This document shows, piece by piece, positions 7,639-16,150 of a stretch of 45,939 nt of DNA. The notes under the pieces are model-generated. The model worked only from the letters and a program-made list of their open reading frames with translations, did not search any database and was not told the origin of the DNA. How positions within the stretch are numbered: the stretch's first letter is position 1; each line of letters begins with the position of its first letter. Source of the DNA: an uncultured Alphaproteobacteria bacterium (GTDB taxonomy: Bacteria; Pseudomonadota; Alphaproteobacteria; CAAHEQ01; UBA3637); contig CAJOPC010000013.1 of assembly GCA_905236245.1 (NCBI GenBank), forward strand, positions 1 to 45,939, written 5' to 3'. Made by a program: the position numbers and the translations under genes.

Positions 7639-7667
7639 CTTATAACATATATTTGGTTGAATAGCAA
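7639..7667 (-). promoter_or_regulatory. Promoter of eptA-dgkA
   Basis: On the minus strand TTGCTA (7667-7662), 17 bases, TATAAG (7644-7639). The predicted start site lies about 20 bases before the eptA ATG. The -35 directly follows the terminator of the autotransporter gene. Confidence 0.6.
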
Positions 7668-7700
7668 GAAAATAAACAGGCCATCAAAAGATGACCTGTT
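7668..7700 (-). terminator. Terminator of the autotransporter gene
   Basis: On the minus strand AACAGGTCATC pairs with GATGGCCTGTT (one mismatch or G-U) around a TTTT loop and is followed by TATTTTCTT. It begins 19 bases after the stop codon. Confidence 0.75.
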
Positions 7701-7718
7701 GAGTTCATAAGTTTTTAT

Positions 7719-10700
7719 CTAGAAACCATACTTAAATTTAAGGGAGCCCGTATGTTCTTGATAATGGTTACGATATGAGCCGGTATAAATGGCTCCAATT
7801 ATCATGTTGTCGGTGATATGGGCATTCACTCCAATGTCAAATTCATATCCCAGACGAGGCAATTTTCTACCTTCAACAGTATAGCTTGTGTTGTTGGATA
7901 GGTTGACCAACGTGTTTTCTTTGCTGTTGATAACGTCATAAGTCACACCGGCATGGATATCCGGATAGAACATGCCGTAATTTGTGACAAAATGAACACC
8001 GGCAATGGCCTTTACAATGTTTTTGTTTGGTCCAGATATTCTTTGCTGGGCACTATCTTTGTAACTATCTTGTTTAATGTTGTAATAACGCATACCGATT
8101 TCTGGCACCAAGTATTTGAATTGATATCCGGTCATGGCGCTGGCAGAAAAGGTTTTGATTGCATACTCGGCTGTATATTTTGAACCGAGAGTATACTTTT
8201 TTTCATCATAAGTGGATCGCGCATATGAAAGGGCAGAGTTGATGAACCAGCTGCTTGGTTTATATTCACCATAGATGAAACCAAGCTTTGTTTTGGAATC
8301 GATATCTCTACTAAAAGCATCAATGTCTGTTTCATCATATTGCAAACCAATACCCAATTTCCAAACGTCTCTAATTTTCTTTTCAACGCCTGCAATAAAT
8401 CCGCGGCTGCTGGTATCAAAACCGGCAACTCCTTTTTCATTGCCCAATTTCGATTTGCCAATATAAGGTTTAATCCAAAGGGCAGCTCCGGAGAATTCAT
8501 CACCGGCAGAAACACCAAACGGATCGCGTTCACCACGGAGATAGCCGTCCACCGCGCTAAACAAACGATTGACATCTTCGATGGCCTGTCCTTGGACAAT
8601 AGCTGTTTCCATTGGGGCTAAAGCCTTAACTTGTGCGACAAAAGCTGCTGCATCATTTTGAGCTAAATAAGCCAACTTGTTGGCAACATCGGCAGCAACT
8701 GATCCCGCGGCAAATTGGCCGCCATCTACATAAGCTTTTGCTGCCTCGGCAACCCATGCCGGGCCACCTTCGCCTCCGACAACATCCGAGCCAGAGTTAG
8801 TTCCTGTAATGGTATATTTCCCGTTTTGATCGGCTTTTTCAAAATGATACATGTTATTGTCAAAGCTGTCTTGGAAATTATTGAAATCTTCATTTTCTGC
8901 GCTCAATAATTGTAATGTAGCGCTTTCTCCTTCTTCAACAATACCTTGAGCCAAAGTTGCTTTTAATGTAGCGCCAGAAGCAACAGTAATTTGCTCGGCG
9001 GTCAAGGAACCGTAATCCTCTGTGCTATTAACGGTTAAAGCCAATGTAGATCCAGAAGCAAAGTTTGCTGTTTTTACACTTGTTGCATTATTGCCAATAT
9101 CCATAGCGCCGCCTTGGACATCAAGATCATTGACGCACATCTTACTAGCAACGGTTAAAGTCCCATCATAAACACTAACGTTGAAAAGGTTATCTTCATC
9201 GCCCACTTGGCCTTTAAACTGAATTTCACCGGCGGTGCCTGCGGCTACAACTGTTTCTGTTTCACCATCGTTGGTACTATAACTTACCCCAGATTTATTG
9301 ATTTCAATGGTTGGAATATCATTGTCTCCATAATAGGATGCAATAGAGCCGTTAAACACTATCTTTTTACCTTCAGCTGCATTCAAAGATAGGGTCGTAT
9401 CAGCATTGTTTGCTTGGAAATATATGTCGGCTCCGCCGTTATAATCATCGGAATCATTACTGGCTGTATTGCCACTAAATACAACATCACGTTTATCTGC
9501 AATAACCGCCACATCGGCATTTTCTACATATAAAGCAGCACCTTCCTCAGCCTGGTTGTCCGTGAAATTTGTATCAGCTATAGTAGTTGGTTCCTCTGCA
9601 ACATAAATCCCTCCACCATAAGCAGCTTGATTCCCGGTAAATTCGGAATTCGTAATGTGTAAGGCATCTAGACTTTCCGTATAGAGGGCGCCACCAAGTA
9701 TTCCAGTGCTATTATTAGAAAAGGAGGAACTCTCCAACCAGAACGTTCCAGTGGAGGCCCCTGTGCCACACATAAACAACGCTCCTCCATAATCTGATGC
9801 TTCATTATCTTCAAAAATTGTGTTTGTAAAGACAGGAGAACTTGCAAACTGAGAGTACCAAATGGCTCCACCATTACTATAAAATGATTTATTTCCTTTA
9901 AAAAGAGAGTTGTTAATATTATTCATCGTTGCGGTGACAGTGATGGCTCCGCCATCATAGTTTGTTGTGTTATTAATGAATTGTGAATTATTAATCTCTA
10001 CTACGCCGCCACTGAGTTGTATGGCCCCATACCAATTTCCTTTGTTGTTTTGAATAATGCTATTATTGAGGGTTGAGTATGTGCCAGCATAAAAATCTAT
10101 TCCTAATGCACCACTAGTTGCTTTATTAGAATCAAAAATTAAATTATCAATTGTGAATGTTCCTCTGCCAAAAGTCAAAACTGCTTGGTCCGTAATGCTT
10201 GCCTGATTTCCATAAAAAACAACATTTGATAAAGATGCCGTATCAGATACGGTGTTTAATAGAATATCTACCACTCTGTTGGTGTTATTTTTGAAAACAG
10301 TATCAGAAATAGAAAGATCTGTTAAAGTGTTTGATGAAAAAAGCGCTTGGTTAAAACCATTTACAGACCCTGTGATCTTTTTATAAACAGTATTGCCTTC
10401 TGCGTCAGTGTATGAATAGGTATAATCTCCCTCTGAGCCATTGACAATGGAACCAAAATTTTTGATGGTTAAATCGGTTCCTGATGTTTTTTGAATTCGA
10501 TATCCACTTGCGCCAGTTAAAGAATATCCTCCACCGTCAATGACTTGTGGAGAGGTTGAAGTTAGCGAAATAGTTGTTGGTGATTCTTCAGCTTGAATGT
10601 CGGCTACGACTGTAATATCTCCAGATGCTGCTGAATTTAATTCTGCCCAGTTAGTCACCTCTGTTGCATGCGCATATGCAGTGAAAAGAACAGATAAAGA

Positions 10701-10742
10701 AATACCTAATTTCAAAATATTTTGTAAATTACGGTTAGTCAT
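7719..10742 (-). CDS. Autotransporter adhesin-like protein with Pmp-type repeats
   Basis: 1007 residues. Signal peptide 1-26 (ending TAYAHA). The passenger, roughly 30-720, is a beta-helix with about ten FxxN motifs, several followed by GGA[IL]: FINNTTNYDGGAI, FKGNKSFYSNGGAI, FEDNEASDYGGAL, FSNNSTGILGGAL, FTGNQAAYGGGI. This FxxN/GGA[ILV] alternation is the hallmark of chlamydial polymorphic membrane proteins. Residues about 730-1007 form the autotransporter beta-barrel, ending in an aromatic-rich strand LKFKYGF. The product should insert in the outer membrane and expose the passenger; adhesion is inferred from the family. Strong ribosome site GGGAGG before ATG 10742. Single-gene unit with its own terminator. 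Confidence 0.9.
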   Translation of the reverse strand: MTNRNLQNILKLGISLSVLFTAYAHATEVTNWAELNSAASGDITVVADIQAEESPTTISLTSTSPQVIDGGGYSLTGASGYRIQKTSGTDLTIKNFGSIVNGSEGDYTYSYTDAEGNTVYKKITGSVNGFNQALFSSNTLTDLSISDTVFKNNTNRVVDILLNTVSDTASLSNVVFYGNQASITDQAVLTFGRGTFTIDNLIFDSNKATSGALGIDFYAGTYSTLNNSIIQNNKGNWYGAIQLSGGVVEINNSQFINNTTNYDGGAITVTATMNNINNSLFKGNKSFYSNGGAIWYSQFASSPVFTNTIFEDNEASDYGGALFMCGTGASTGTFWLESSSFSNNSTGILGGALYTESLDALHITNSEFTGNQAAYGGGIYVAEEPTTIADTNFTDNQAEEGAALYVENADVAVIADKRDVVFSGNTASNDSDDYNGGADIYFQANNADTTLSLNAAEGKKIVFNGSIASYYGDNDIPTIEINKSGVSYSTNDGETETVVAAGTAGEIQFKGQVGDEDNLFNVSVYDGTLTVASKMCVNDLDVQGGAMDIGNNATSVKTANFASGSTLALTVNSTEDYGSLTAEQITVASGATLKATLAQGIVEEGESATLQLLSAENEDFNNFQDSFDNNMYHFEKADQNGKYTITGTNSGSDVVGGEGGPAWVAEAAKAYVDGGQFAAGSVAADVANKLAYLAQNDAAAFVAQVKALAPMETAIVQGQAIEDVNRLFSAVDGYLRGERDPFGVSAGDEFSGAALWIKPYIGKSKLGNEKGVAGFDTSSRGFIAGVEKKIRDVWKLGIGLQYDETDIDAFSRDIDSKTKLGFIYGEYKPSSWFINSALSYARSTYDEKKYTLGSKYTAEYAIKTFSASAMTGYQFKYLVPEIGMRYYNIKQDSYKDSAQQRISGPNKNIVKAIAGVHFVTNYGMFYPDIHAGVTYDVINSKENTLVNLSNNTSYTVEGRKLPRLGYEFDIGVNAHITDNMIIGAIYTGSYRNHYQEHTGSLKFKYGF

Positions 10743-10755
10743 TTAGCCTCCCTTA

Positions 10756-10802
10756 CACATATAACTATGTGCAAGTTTGACACCCTTTTTTTTCGATGTC
10801 AA
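10756..10802 (-). promoter_or_regulatory. Paired inverted repeats in the autotransporter leader
   Basis: Two dyads lie upstream of the autotransporter start. CACATA-N4-TATGTG (10756-10771) would form a short hairpin just before the ribosome site. TTGACA-N14-TGTCAA (10777-10802) doubles as a -35-like element. No good -10 at 17 bases was found, so the promoter itself is unresolved. Confidence 0.35.
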
Positions 10803-10862
10803 TACGATAATATGCATTTTTTTTGAAAAATTTAGTTGTATAAAATTAGCTTTAATAAATAA

Positions 10863-11561
10863 TTAACTTTTAATGCTAAAAAGTGTTTGAAGCGTTTGAT
10901 GAAGTTTAGGCATTGTGTCACAAATAGCGACAACCCCTGTGGTTTGACATTTCTGCCGATAGGACTCAGTATTGTTTCCTTCAGCCCCGACAAAAGAAAT
11001 GCATTTGATCTTTGCCTCTTTGGCTGCCAGCATACCATGAAGACTGTCTTCTACAACCACACAATCTTTTGTGTTATAGCCTTTTGCCTTAGCTGCAAAT
11101 AAAAATAAATCTGGAGCAGGTTTTCCATGGGCCACCATATCCACGGTGAAGATGTTCTCCATAGTGATATATTTTTTGAGCCAGCTCAGGTTTTTCATTT
11201 TCCATTCTTGCTGTTCTCTTGTTGCTCCCGTTGCGATACAATGATTAAAGTTCGTGTCGGCTAATACATCTTCTACACCGGGCATGGGTTTCATAAAATG
11301 AGTTCCCATATAAATTTCGCCTTCATTGATTTTTGCCATAAAAGATTCATCTAGGGTCAAGGATAAAAATTGTTCTAAATTTTTCTTTTTTTCTTTATCT
11401 GCAATACCAATAAGCCATTTCAATTCTTGCTCTGGTGTTAAAACAATATTTTTTTCCTTTTTTAATAAATCACGCCATACCTGGGCCCACAGTTTCTCGG
11501 AATCTGATAAGACACCGTCAAAATCCCAAATAATCAAAGGTTTTTTATTTGATTCGGTCAT
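10863..11561 (-). CDS. HAD-superfamily hydrolase (phosphoglycolate phosphatase / beta-phosphoglucomutase type)
   Basis: 232 residues with the HAD motifs of subfamily IA: motif I WDFDGVLSDSE (nucleophile Asp), motif II ATGATREQ, motif III Lys in HGKPAPDLFLFAAKA, and motif IV VVEDSLHGMLAA. A helical cap lies between motifs I and II. The protein should hydrolyse or transfer phosphate from a small metabolite in the cytoplasm; the substrate cannot be read from sequence. It is the last gene of a dapA-HAD-HAD unit and overlaps the preceding HAD gene by 17 bases, so the two are probably translationally coupled. No clear terminator follows. Confidence 0.82.
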   Translation of the reverse strand: MTESNKKPLIIWDFDGVLSDSEKLWAQVWRDLLKKEKNIVLTPEQELKWLIGIADKEKKKNLEQFLSLTLDESFMAKINEGEIYMGTHFMKPMPGVEDVLADTNFNHCIATGATREQQEWKMKNLSWLKKYITMENIFTVDMVAHGKPAPDLFLFAAKAKGYNTKDCVVVEDSLHGMLAAKEAKIKCISFVGAEGNNTESYRQKCQTTGVVAICDTMPKLHQTLQTLFSIKS

Positions 11562-12207
11562 TGAGTAATAACTCCTTTAATTCGTTCATACTTTTAACCT
11601 CTGGAATCCATTTTAAATCTTCGGGTAAATCCGAGGTAAATGGACAGCGATAACGAATGGGGTGGACACCTACATTGATAGCAGCATATAAGTTGTAAAT
11701 ACGATCATCGACAAGTATTGTTTCGTCGGGATTTAGATTGTATTTTTCCAGGCAGTTTTTTAAACTTTCTTCTTTGGCGCTATCGTGCATATATTGACCA
11801 TGTTGTACACATTCAATTGTAAGAAAATCTAACACATCTGCCAATACTTTGCTCAACAAAGCTTTCTTTTTTTCCACGTCAAATGTGGCGGACAAAGTAA
11901 ATTGTTTGTAGCCTAATGTATTTAGTTCTTTTAATGTATCAATAACTTCGGGATAGAGTGGACGTTTTTCAAAAAATTCACTATGACAAAAATCATAGTC
12001 CATTTCTGTTCCTTTTGTCGGATGAGTTTTAAGCTCTAAAGATCCATATTGGGGGTTAATAGGCAAGACTTTATCCAGGTCTTCAAATTTTAAGTCCTTA
12101 TATTGATCGCAATATTTAGGGTGCTTTGTTAAAAATGTGTAGTAAGCCAGATTCAAATCGGCGAGCACACCATCTACATCCCAAAATATATTTTTAATCT
12201 CGGACAT
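11545..12207 (-). CDS. HAD-superfamily hydrolase, second copy
   Basis: 220 residues. Motif I FWDVDGVLADLN, a Ser/Thr motif II in TLSATFDVEKKK, and motif IV ILVDDRIYNLYAA. The cap (about 15-95) is unlike that of the neighbouring HAD protein, so they are not a simple tandem duplication. Cytoplasmic phosphatase of unknown substrate. It overlaps the end of dapA by 14 bases and the start of the next HAD gene by 17, which places it inside a coupled three-gene unit. A link to lysine or cell-wall synthesis is suggested only by dapA. Confidence 0.8.
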   Translation of the reverse strand: MSEIKNIFWDVDGVLADLNLAYYTFLTKHPKYCDQYKDLKFEDLDKVLPINPQYGSLELKTHPTKGTEMDYDFCHSEFFEKRPLYPEVIDTLKELNTLGYKQFTLSATFDVEKKKALLSKVLADVLDFLTIECVQHGQYMHDSAKEESLKNCLEKYNLNPDETILVDDRIYNLYAAINVGVHPIRYRCPFTSDLPEDLKWIPEVKSMNELKELLLNDRIK

Positions 12208-13201
12208 GAGCAGCTTGTAATATCGGATTTTGTTTTACATATGCACTTTTGGTGCGATTAAATTGGCATAGCCGATTTTTTAAATCTTCTTGCTGTTGTG
12301 CATTTAAAGGTAATAAAGTTCTGAGAGCAGGGGATTGAATTAATCCACGAAGATGCAAAGCCGCTTTTACTGGAATTGGATTGGTTGTCATAAAGAGGGC
12401 TTTATACAAAGGAAATAGCAAAGTGTGTATTTCGCGTGCCTGTTTTATGTCACCACGATTAAAACTGTTAATCATTTGATGAATCAACTGGCCTTCTAGA
12501 TGAGAGGCAACACTAATGACGCCTCTTGCCCCCAAGGCTAACATTGGTAATGTTAAGCTGTCATCACCAGAATAAATTTGAAAATTGGATAAATCTTTTT
12601 TTGCTGGGGATTTTGATTTAGATGCCTCATCTAATAAGGATCGTAATTCGGATACCTTATCCATATCGCCCATACTTTGTTTAATGCCGATAATGTTTGG
12701 ATTTGCTGAAGCAATTTCAACAACTGTTTCCGGTAAAATTTCAACAGCCGTTCGTCCCGGAATATTGTATAGGTAAACAGGTTTGTCCGGAACGGCTTTT
12801 GCAATAGTGTCAAAATATTTTACAAGAGAGGATTGTGGTGGTTTGATATATGGCGGTGGCGCACATAAGATTGCATCCGCCCCCCATTTTGAAAAGGCTA
12901 ATTGAGCACTTTGGGCGGCCTTTTCTGCATTTTGATTACCGACGGCTACCATAATTTTTGTGTCTTTGGCTTGGGAATCTTTGGATAAAACCGTGCGGAC
13001 ATGATCAATCAATGCCCATTTTTCGTCGTCTGATAATTGGGCCGCTTCTCCTGTAGAGCCTGCCAATAATAATGAATCAGAGCCCGTTCTAACAAGATGT
13101 AGGGCTAAGTCTCCAGCTCCAACAAAGTCCATTAATTCATTATCGGAAAACGGCGTCACCATAGCCGTTACGACATTGCCTAAATCAAATGTTTTGCGCA
13201 T
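12194..13201 (-). CDS. dapA: 4-Hydroxy-tetrahydrodipicolinate synthase
   Basis: 335 residues. Condenses pyruvate with aspartate semialdehyde, the first step towards diaminopimelate and lysine. TIM-barrel motifs: GSTGEAAQL (48-56), the catalytic Tyr145 in YLYNIPGRTAV, and the Schiff-base Lys174 in IIGIKQSMGDMDK; SGDD follows at 211. It is about 40 residues longer than the usual 290-300: a charged Lys/Ser-rich insert sits near 190-205 (DEASKSKSPAKKD) and the C-terminus is extended. The start is supported by AAGGA and an upstream promoter. Other members of the DHDPS/NAL family share this fold, but the GSTGE/YNIPGRT combination favours DapA. Confidence 0.88.
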   Translation of the reverse strand: MRKTFDLGNVVTAMVTPFSDNELMDFVGAGDLALHLVRTGSDSLLLAGSTGEAAQLSDDEKWALIDHVRTVLSKDSQAKDTKIMVAVGNQNAEKAAQSAQLAFSKWGADAILCAPPPYIKPPQSSLVKYFDTIAKAVPDKPVYLYNIPGRTAVEILPETVVEIASANPNIIGIKQSMGDMDKVSELRSLLDEASKSKSPAKKDLSNFQIYSGDDSLTLPMLALGARGVISVASHLEGQLIHQMINSFNRGDIKQAREIHTLLFPLYKALFMTTNPIPVKAALHLRGLIQSPALRTLLPLNAQQQEDLKNRLCQFNRTKSAYVKQNPILQAAHVRD

Positions 13202-13229
13202 ATAAAATCCTTCACTTTAACTTTACTAT

Positions 13230-13258
13230 ATAATATAGAGAAGGATGAAAAAAGTCAA
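13230..13258 (-). promoter_or_regulatory. Promoter of dapA unit
   Basis: On the minus strand TTGACT (13258-13253), 17 bases, TATTAT (13235-13230), about 30 bases before the dapA start. Confidence 0.65.
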
Positions 13259-13265
13259 TAAAATT

Positions 13266-13889
13266 TTAATAAGAACGCATAAGTCCGGCCAAAATCCCTT
13301 GGATTTCAATGCGATCATTTGTGAATATGCGCGTTTCATATGCAGGGTTTGCCGGTTCCAAAGCTATGGAAGTACTGCGTTTGCGAAAACGTTTTAATGT
13401 GACATCATATCCATCTATAAGGGCCACAACAATATCTCCATCATTTGCTTGGGCGGCACGTTTAATGATGACGGTATCCCCATTTAAAATGCCGGCGTTA
13501 ATCATAGAGTCACCCTCTACCAATAAAGCATAATATTCTCCTTTGCCTGTCATTTGTGCAGGAACCGCTATCGTTTCTGTTTCATTGGCGACTGCTTCAA
13601 TGGGTAGACCAGCGGCAATTTTGCCATACAAGGGTATTTGCACCACATCATTAGCAATATCTTCCATTTTTGGGGAACGGTATTCCCCAGTCAATTCAAT
13701 AGCTCTGGCTTGATTATGTAGACGATGTACCACATGGCGATCTTCCAATGCGGAAATGAGGCGATGTATACTAGATTTTGATTTTAAACCTAATTGGTCC
13801 TTCATTTCATCAAAGGAAGGGGCTACTCCGTTTTTTTTAACATAATTTTGAATAAAATCAAATAATTGTAATTGTTTTTTTGTTAACAT
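13266..13889 (-). CDS. lexA: LexA repressor
   Basis: 207 residues. N-terminal winged helix (MLTKKQLQLFDFIQNY ... KSKSSIHRLISALE, residues 1-65) binds SOS operators. The C-terminal S24 peptidase domain has the self-cleavage site Ala93-Gly94 in KIAAGLP, nucleophile Ser128 in EGDSM and general base Lys166 in VTLKRF, so it should be fully cleavable when RecA is activated. ATG 13889 has CGGAG five bases upstream. A perfect GAAC-N7-GAAC operator sits right after its -10 element, so it represses itself; a second operator lies in front of ruvA in this window. Confidence 0.97.
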   Translation of the reverse strand: MLTKKQLQLFDFIQNYVKKNGVAPSFDEMKDQLGLKSKSSIHRLISALEDRHVVHRLHNQARAIELTGEYRSPKMEDIANDVVQIPLYGKIAAGLPIEAVANETETIAVPAQMTGKGEYYALLVEGDSMINAGILNGDTVIIKRAAQANDGDIVVALIDGYDVTLKRFRKRSTSIALEPANPAYETRIFTNDRIEIQGILAGLMRSY

Positions 13890-13901
13890 TTAATCTCCGT
13901 T

Positions 13902-13916
13902 GTTCGTGTTTTGTTC
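13902..13916. promoter_or_regulatory. LexA operator (SOS box) of lexA
   Basis: On the minus strand GAAC-AAAACAC-GAAC, an exact match to the alphaproteobacterial GAAC-N7-GAAC box. It begins two bases after the -10 hexamer and would block the start site. Confidence 0.92.
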
Positions 13917-13918
13917 TC

Positions 13919-13947
13919 ATTCTAATCAAATATTTTTTTGTTGTCAA
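13919..13947 (-). promoter_or_regulatory. Promoter of lexA
   Basis: On the minus strand TTGACA (13947-13942), 17 bases, TAGAAT (13924-13919), with the SOS box directly downstream. Confidence 0.85.
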
Positions 13948-13983
13948 TAGAGAAAATAACGAGATTTATAAAAAAATTTGTTT

Positions 13984-15288
13984 TTAATGTAATGGGGTAG
14001 ACCACGCAGGGTCGCTGGCATCTCCGGCGGTTTTCAGCTCTTGCTCATAATAGCCGGTGATATCGATTGAATAAAGTTTTGCGTTTTGGCCTTTTCCACC
14101 TTTATCCATAGGTGTTTGACGCCAGAAGGAAAGTATTCTGCCATTAGGTGCCCATGTCGGTCCTTCTACAAGCCAGCCTTCCGCAATCAAGCGTTCTCCG
14201 GAGCCATCTGGTTTCATTAAACCAATATAAAAGGAACCATTTTTAATCTTTGTAAATGCAATATAATCACCACGCGGGGACCAAACAGGTGTAGCATAGC
14301 TTCCTTCTCCAAAGCTAATCCGATCGGGATTACTTCCATCTGCATTCATAATATAAAGTTGTTGTCGTCCAGATCTATCAGAGTTAAAGACAATACGCTT
14401 TCCATCTGGGGAAAAACAAGGCGATGTATCAATGGCGGGATGATTGGTTAATTGTGTGCGTTTAAAATTTTCTATATCATACAGGTAAATATCCGAATTT
14501 CCGTTTTTGGATATGGAATAGACAAGCTTTTCCCCATCAGGAGAAAAACGCGGAGCGAAAGACATCCCTTCAAAGTTTCCCAAATTTCGAGACGATAGAG
14601 TTTGGATATTCATTAAATAAACTTGGGGTTTACCACTTTTGTATGACATATAGACAATTTCTTGGCCATCTGGTGAAAAACGGGGTGTCATTACAGCATC
14701 TTTTCCATCAGTTAAATATCTAAAATTTGCACCGTCCTGATCCATAATCGCCAAACGGCGTTGGCGTTTTTTTACAGGACCTTTTTCGGATATAAATGCA
14801 ATCTTTGTATCAAAATAACCCTTTTCTCCAGTTAGTCGTTCATAAATGATATCAGAGATAACGTGGGCAATTTTGCGCCAATTTTCCGGAGAGCCGGACA
14901 GCACTTGCGCATCCAATCGTTGCTGGGCATATACATCCCACAAATGAAAAGTCACTTGAATTTTGCCATCAATTTCTTCAGATATTTCTCCATTGATTAA
15001 TGCATGTGCTCCAATGACTTGCCAATCAACAAATTGTGGTATTGTTTCCAAGCTTTCGATATTTTGAATGTGTGCATCTTGATCAATAATGCGGAACAGA
15101 TTTGAATTTTCCAAGTCTGATTGGATAACCTGTGGAATCAATTTTATTAAATCAGAGGAGTCTTTGGAAATAAATTTAGTAATGGCAATTGGGGTTGGTT
15201 CGGATTTTGCTCCGTCCACGCTAATGTGTAATTCGGCGTGAGCAACATTAGCGAAAAATAACATCAATACCAATAATAATTTTTGCAT
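13984..15288 (-). CDS. tolB: Tol-Pal translocation protein TolB
   Basis: 434 residues from ATG 15288, chosen because the signal peptide [18 protein letters not shown] then stands at the N-terminus and AGAGG precedes it; a frame to 15318 would overlap tolA and hide the signal. N-terminal alpha/beta domain about 20-150, then a six-bladed beta-propeller with repeated RFSPDG..[IL]V[YF] blades ([60 protein letters not shown]). Periplasmic partner of TolA and Pal in outer-membrane constriction at division. Last gene of the tol unit; the pal gene that usually follows is not here. Confidence 0.95.
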   Translation of the reverse strand: MQKLLLVLMLFFANVAHAELHISVDGAKSEPTPIAITKFISKDSSDLIKLIPQVIQSDLENSNLFRIIDQDAHIQNIESLETIPQFVDWQVIGAHALINGEISEEIDGKIQVTFHLWDVYAQQRLDAQVLSGSPENWRKIAHVISDIIYERLTGEKGYFDTKIAFISEKGPVKKRQRRLAIMDQDGANFRYLTDGKDAVMTPRFSPDGQEIVYMSYKSGKPQVYLMNIQTLSSRNLGNFEGMSFAPRFSPDGEKLVYSISKNGNSDIYLYDIENFKRTQLTNHPAIDTSPCFSPDGKRIVFNSDRSGRQQLYIMNADGSNPDRISFGEGSYATPVWSPRGDYIAFTKIKNGSFYIGLMKPDGSGERLIAEGWLVEGPTWAPNGRILSFWRQTPMDKGGKGQNAKLYSIDITGYYEQELKTAGDASDPAWSTPLH

Positions 15289-15301
15289 TTTAACCTCTTT
15301 A

Positions 15302-16150
15302 TTAGAATACATTAGCATCCATTGGATTAAAATTCAAGTATAATTCTTTCCAATCATTATAGTGATCAGCATAGTGATCCGCTAAGATTTTAAAGGGTGA
15401 TTCTTCTCCTTTTTGTGCGCAAATGAAGACGGCCCGTCTGGCGCTTTCTGCAAGAGATTTAAAAGCTGGAAGATTCATATTGTTGAGGATTTTAACCTCC
15501 CGAATGGTTCCATCTTTGTTAACAAACGCACGAATTTCTATAACAATTTCTTCAATATTTTGTGCGCCACCATCAACATTCCAACATTCGCGTAATTTAG
15601 AGGAGATAATATCTTTGTGTGAAATAGTTAGTAATTGATCCATACGACCTTCTAACCCATTATCCAATGCTTGTGTAGTGTCAGGTTGATCCGGTTGTGG
15701 AGTAGGGGCATCTTGACGTACTTTTTCCACACTGGCAAGCAAAGATTTTAAATCGTAATTTGCGTTTTGTGGCTTTCGTTTTTGATTGGATTTCTTTTCT
15801 TCTTTTTTCTTTTCTTCTGGCTTTGGTTGAACAGCCACAGCATCTTTTGGAGTAGGGACCGGTTTCGGTTCAGGTTTAGGCTCAGGAGCTTTTATTTCTT
15901 GTTTTGGTTTGTCCAGTTTTGGCATAGGTCTTTGTGCTTCCTTTTTGGACTCTGTCTTCTGCTTTTGTTTTTTGGTAACGCTTTTTTGTGGTAAGTTTGT
16001 TTTGTCCGAAACTTTTACTTTTGTTAAATCGACCATTAAAATGGCGGGAGGTGCCTTCGTATATTCTTTGGCAAAATGAAAGTCCGCGAACATCAAACAG
16101 ATGACGACGGCGTGTAGTCCCAAAGAAAATAAGAGAGCTTTTCTTTGCAT
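15302..16150 (-). CDS. tolA: TolA-like envelope-spanning protein
   Basis: 282 residues. One N-terminal membrane helix (about 6-24: [19 protein letters not shown]), a Lys/Pro/Glu-rich periplasmic stalk (about 45-135, with [12 protein letters not shown]), and a C-terminal TonB/TolA-like domain (about 165-265: [16 protein letters not shown] ... [13 protein letters not shown]). TolA connects the TolQR motor in the inner membrane to TolB/Pal. Its start shares one base with the stop of the subtilase-like gene (TAATG), so translation is probably coupled to that unexpected neighbour. tolB follows after 13 bases. Sequence conservation is low, as usual for TolA; position between tolQR and tolB decides the call. 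Confidence 0.9.
   Translation of the reverse strand: MQRKALLFSLGLHAVVICLMFADFHFAKEYTKAPPAILMVDLTKVKVSDKTNLPQKSVTKKQKQKTESKKEAQRPMPKLDKPKQEIKAPEPKPEPKPVPTPKDAVAVQPKPEEKKKEEKKSNQKRKPQNANYDLKSLLASVEKVRQDAPTPQPDQPDTTQALDNGLEGRMDQLLTISHKDIISSKLRECWNVDGGAQNIEEIVIEIRAFVNKDGTIREVKILNNMNLPAFKSLAESARRAVFICAQKGEESPFKILADHYADHYNDWKELYLNFNPMDANVF

Noticed and set aside
8132-8599. 155-codon minus-strand frame inside the autotransporter gene
   Set aside because: Same strand but different frame from the barrel domain; composition and lack of motifs mark it as a shadow.
15767-15994. 75-codon plus-strand frame rich in Phe, Leu and Trp
   Set aside because: It is the antisense of the Lys/Pro/Glu-rich TolA stalk; low complexity, no start signal.
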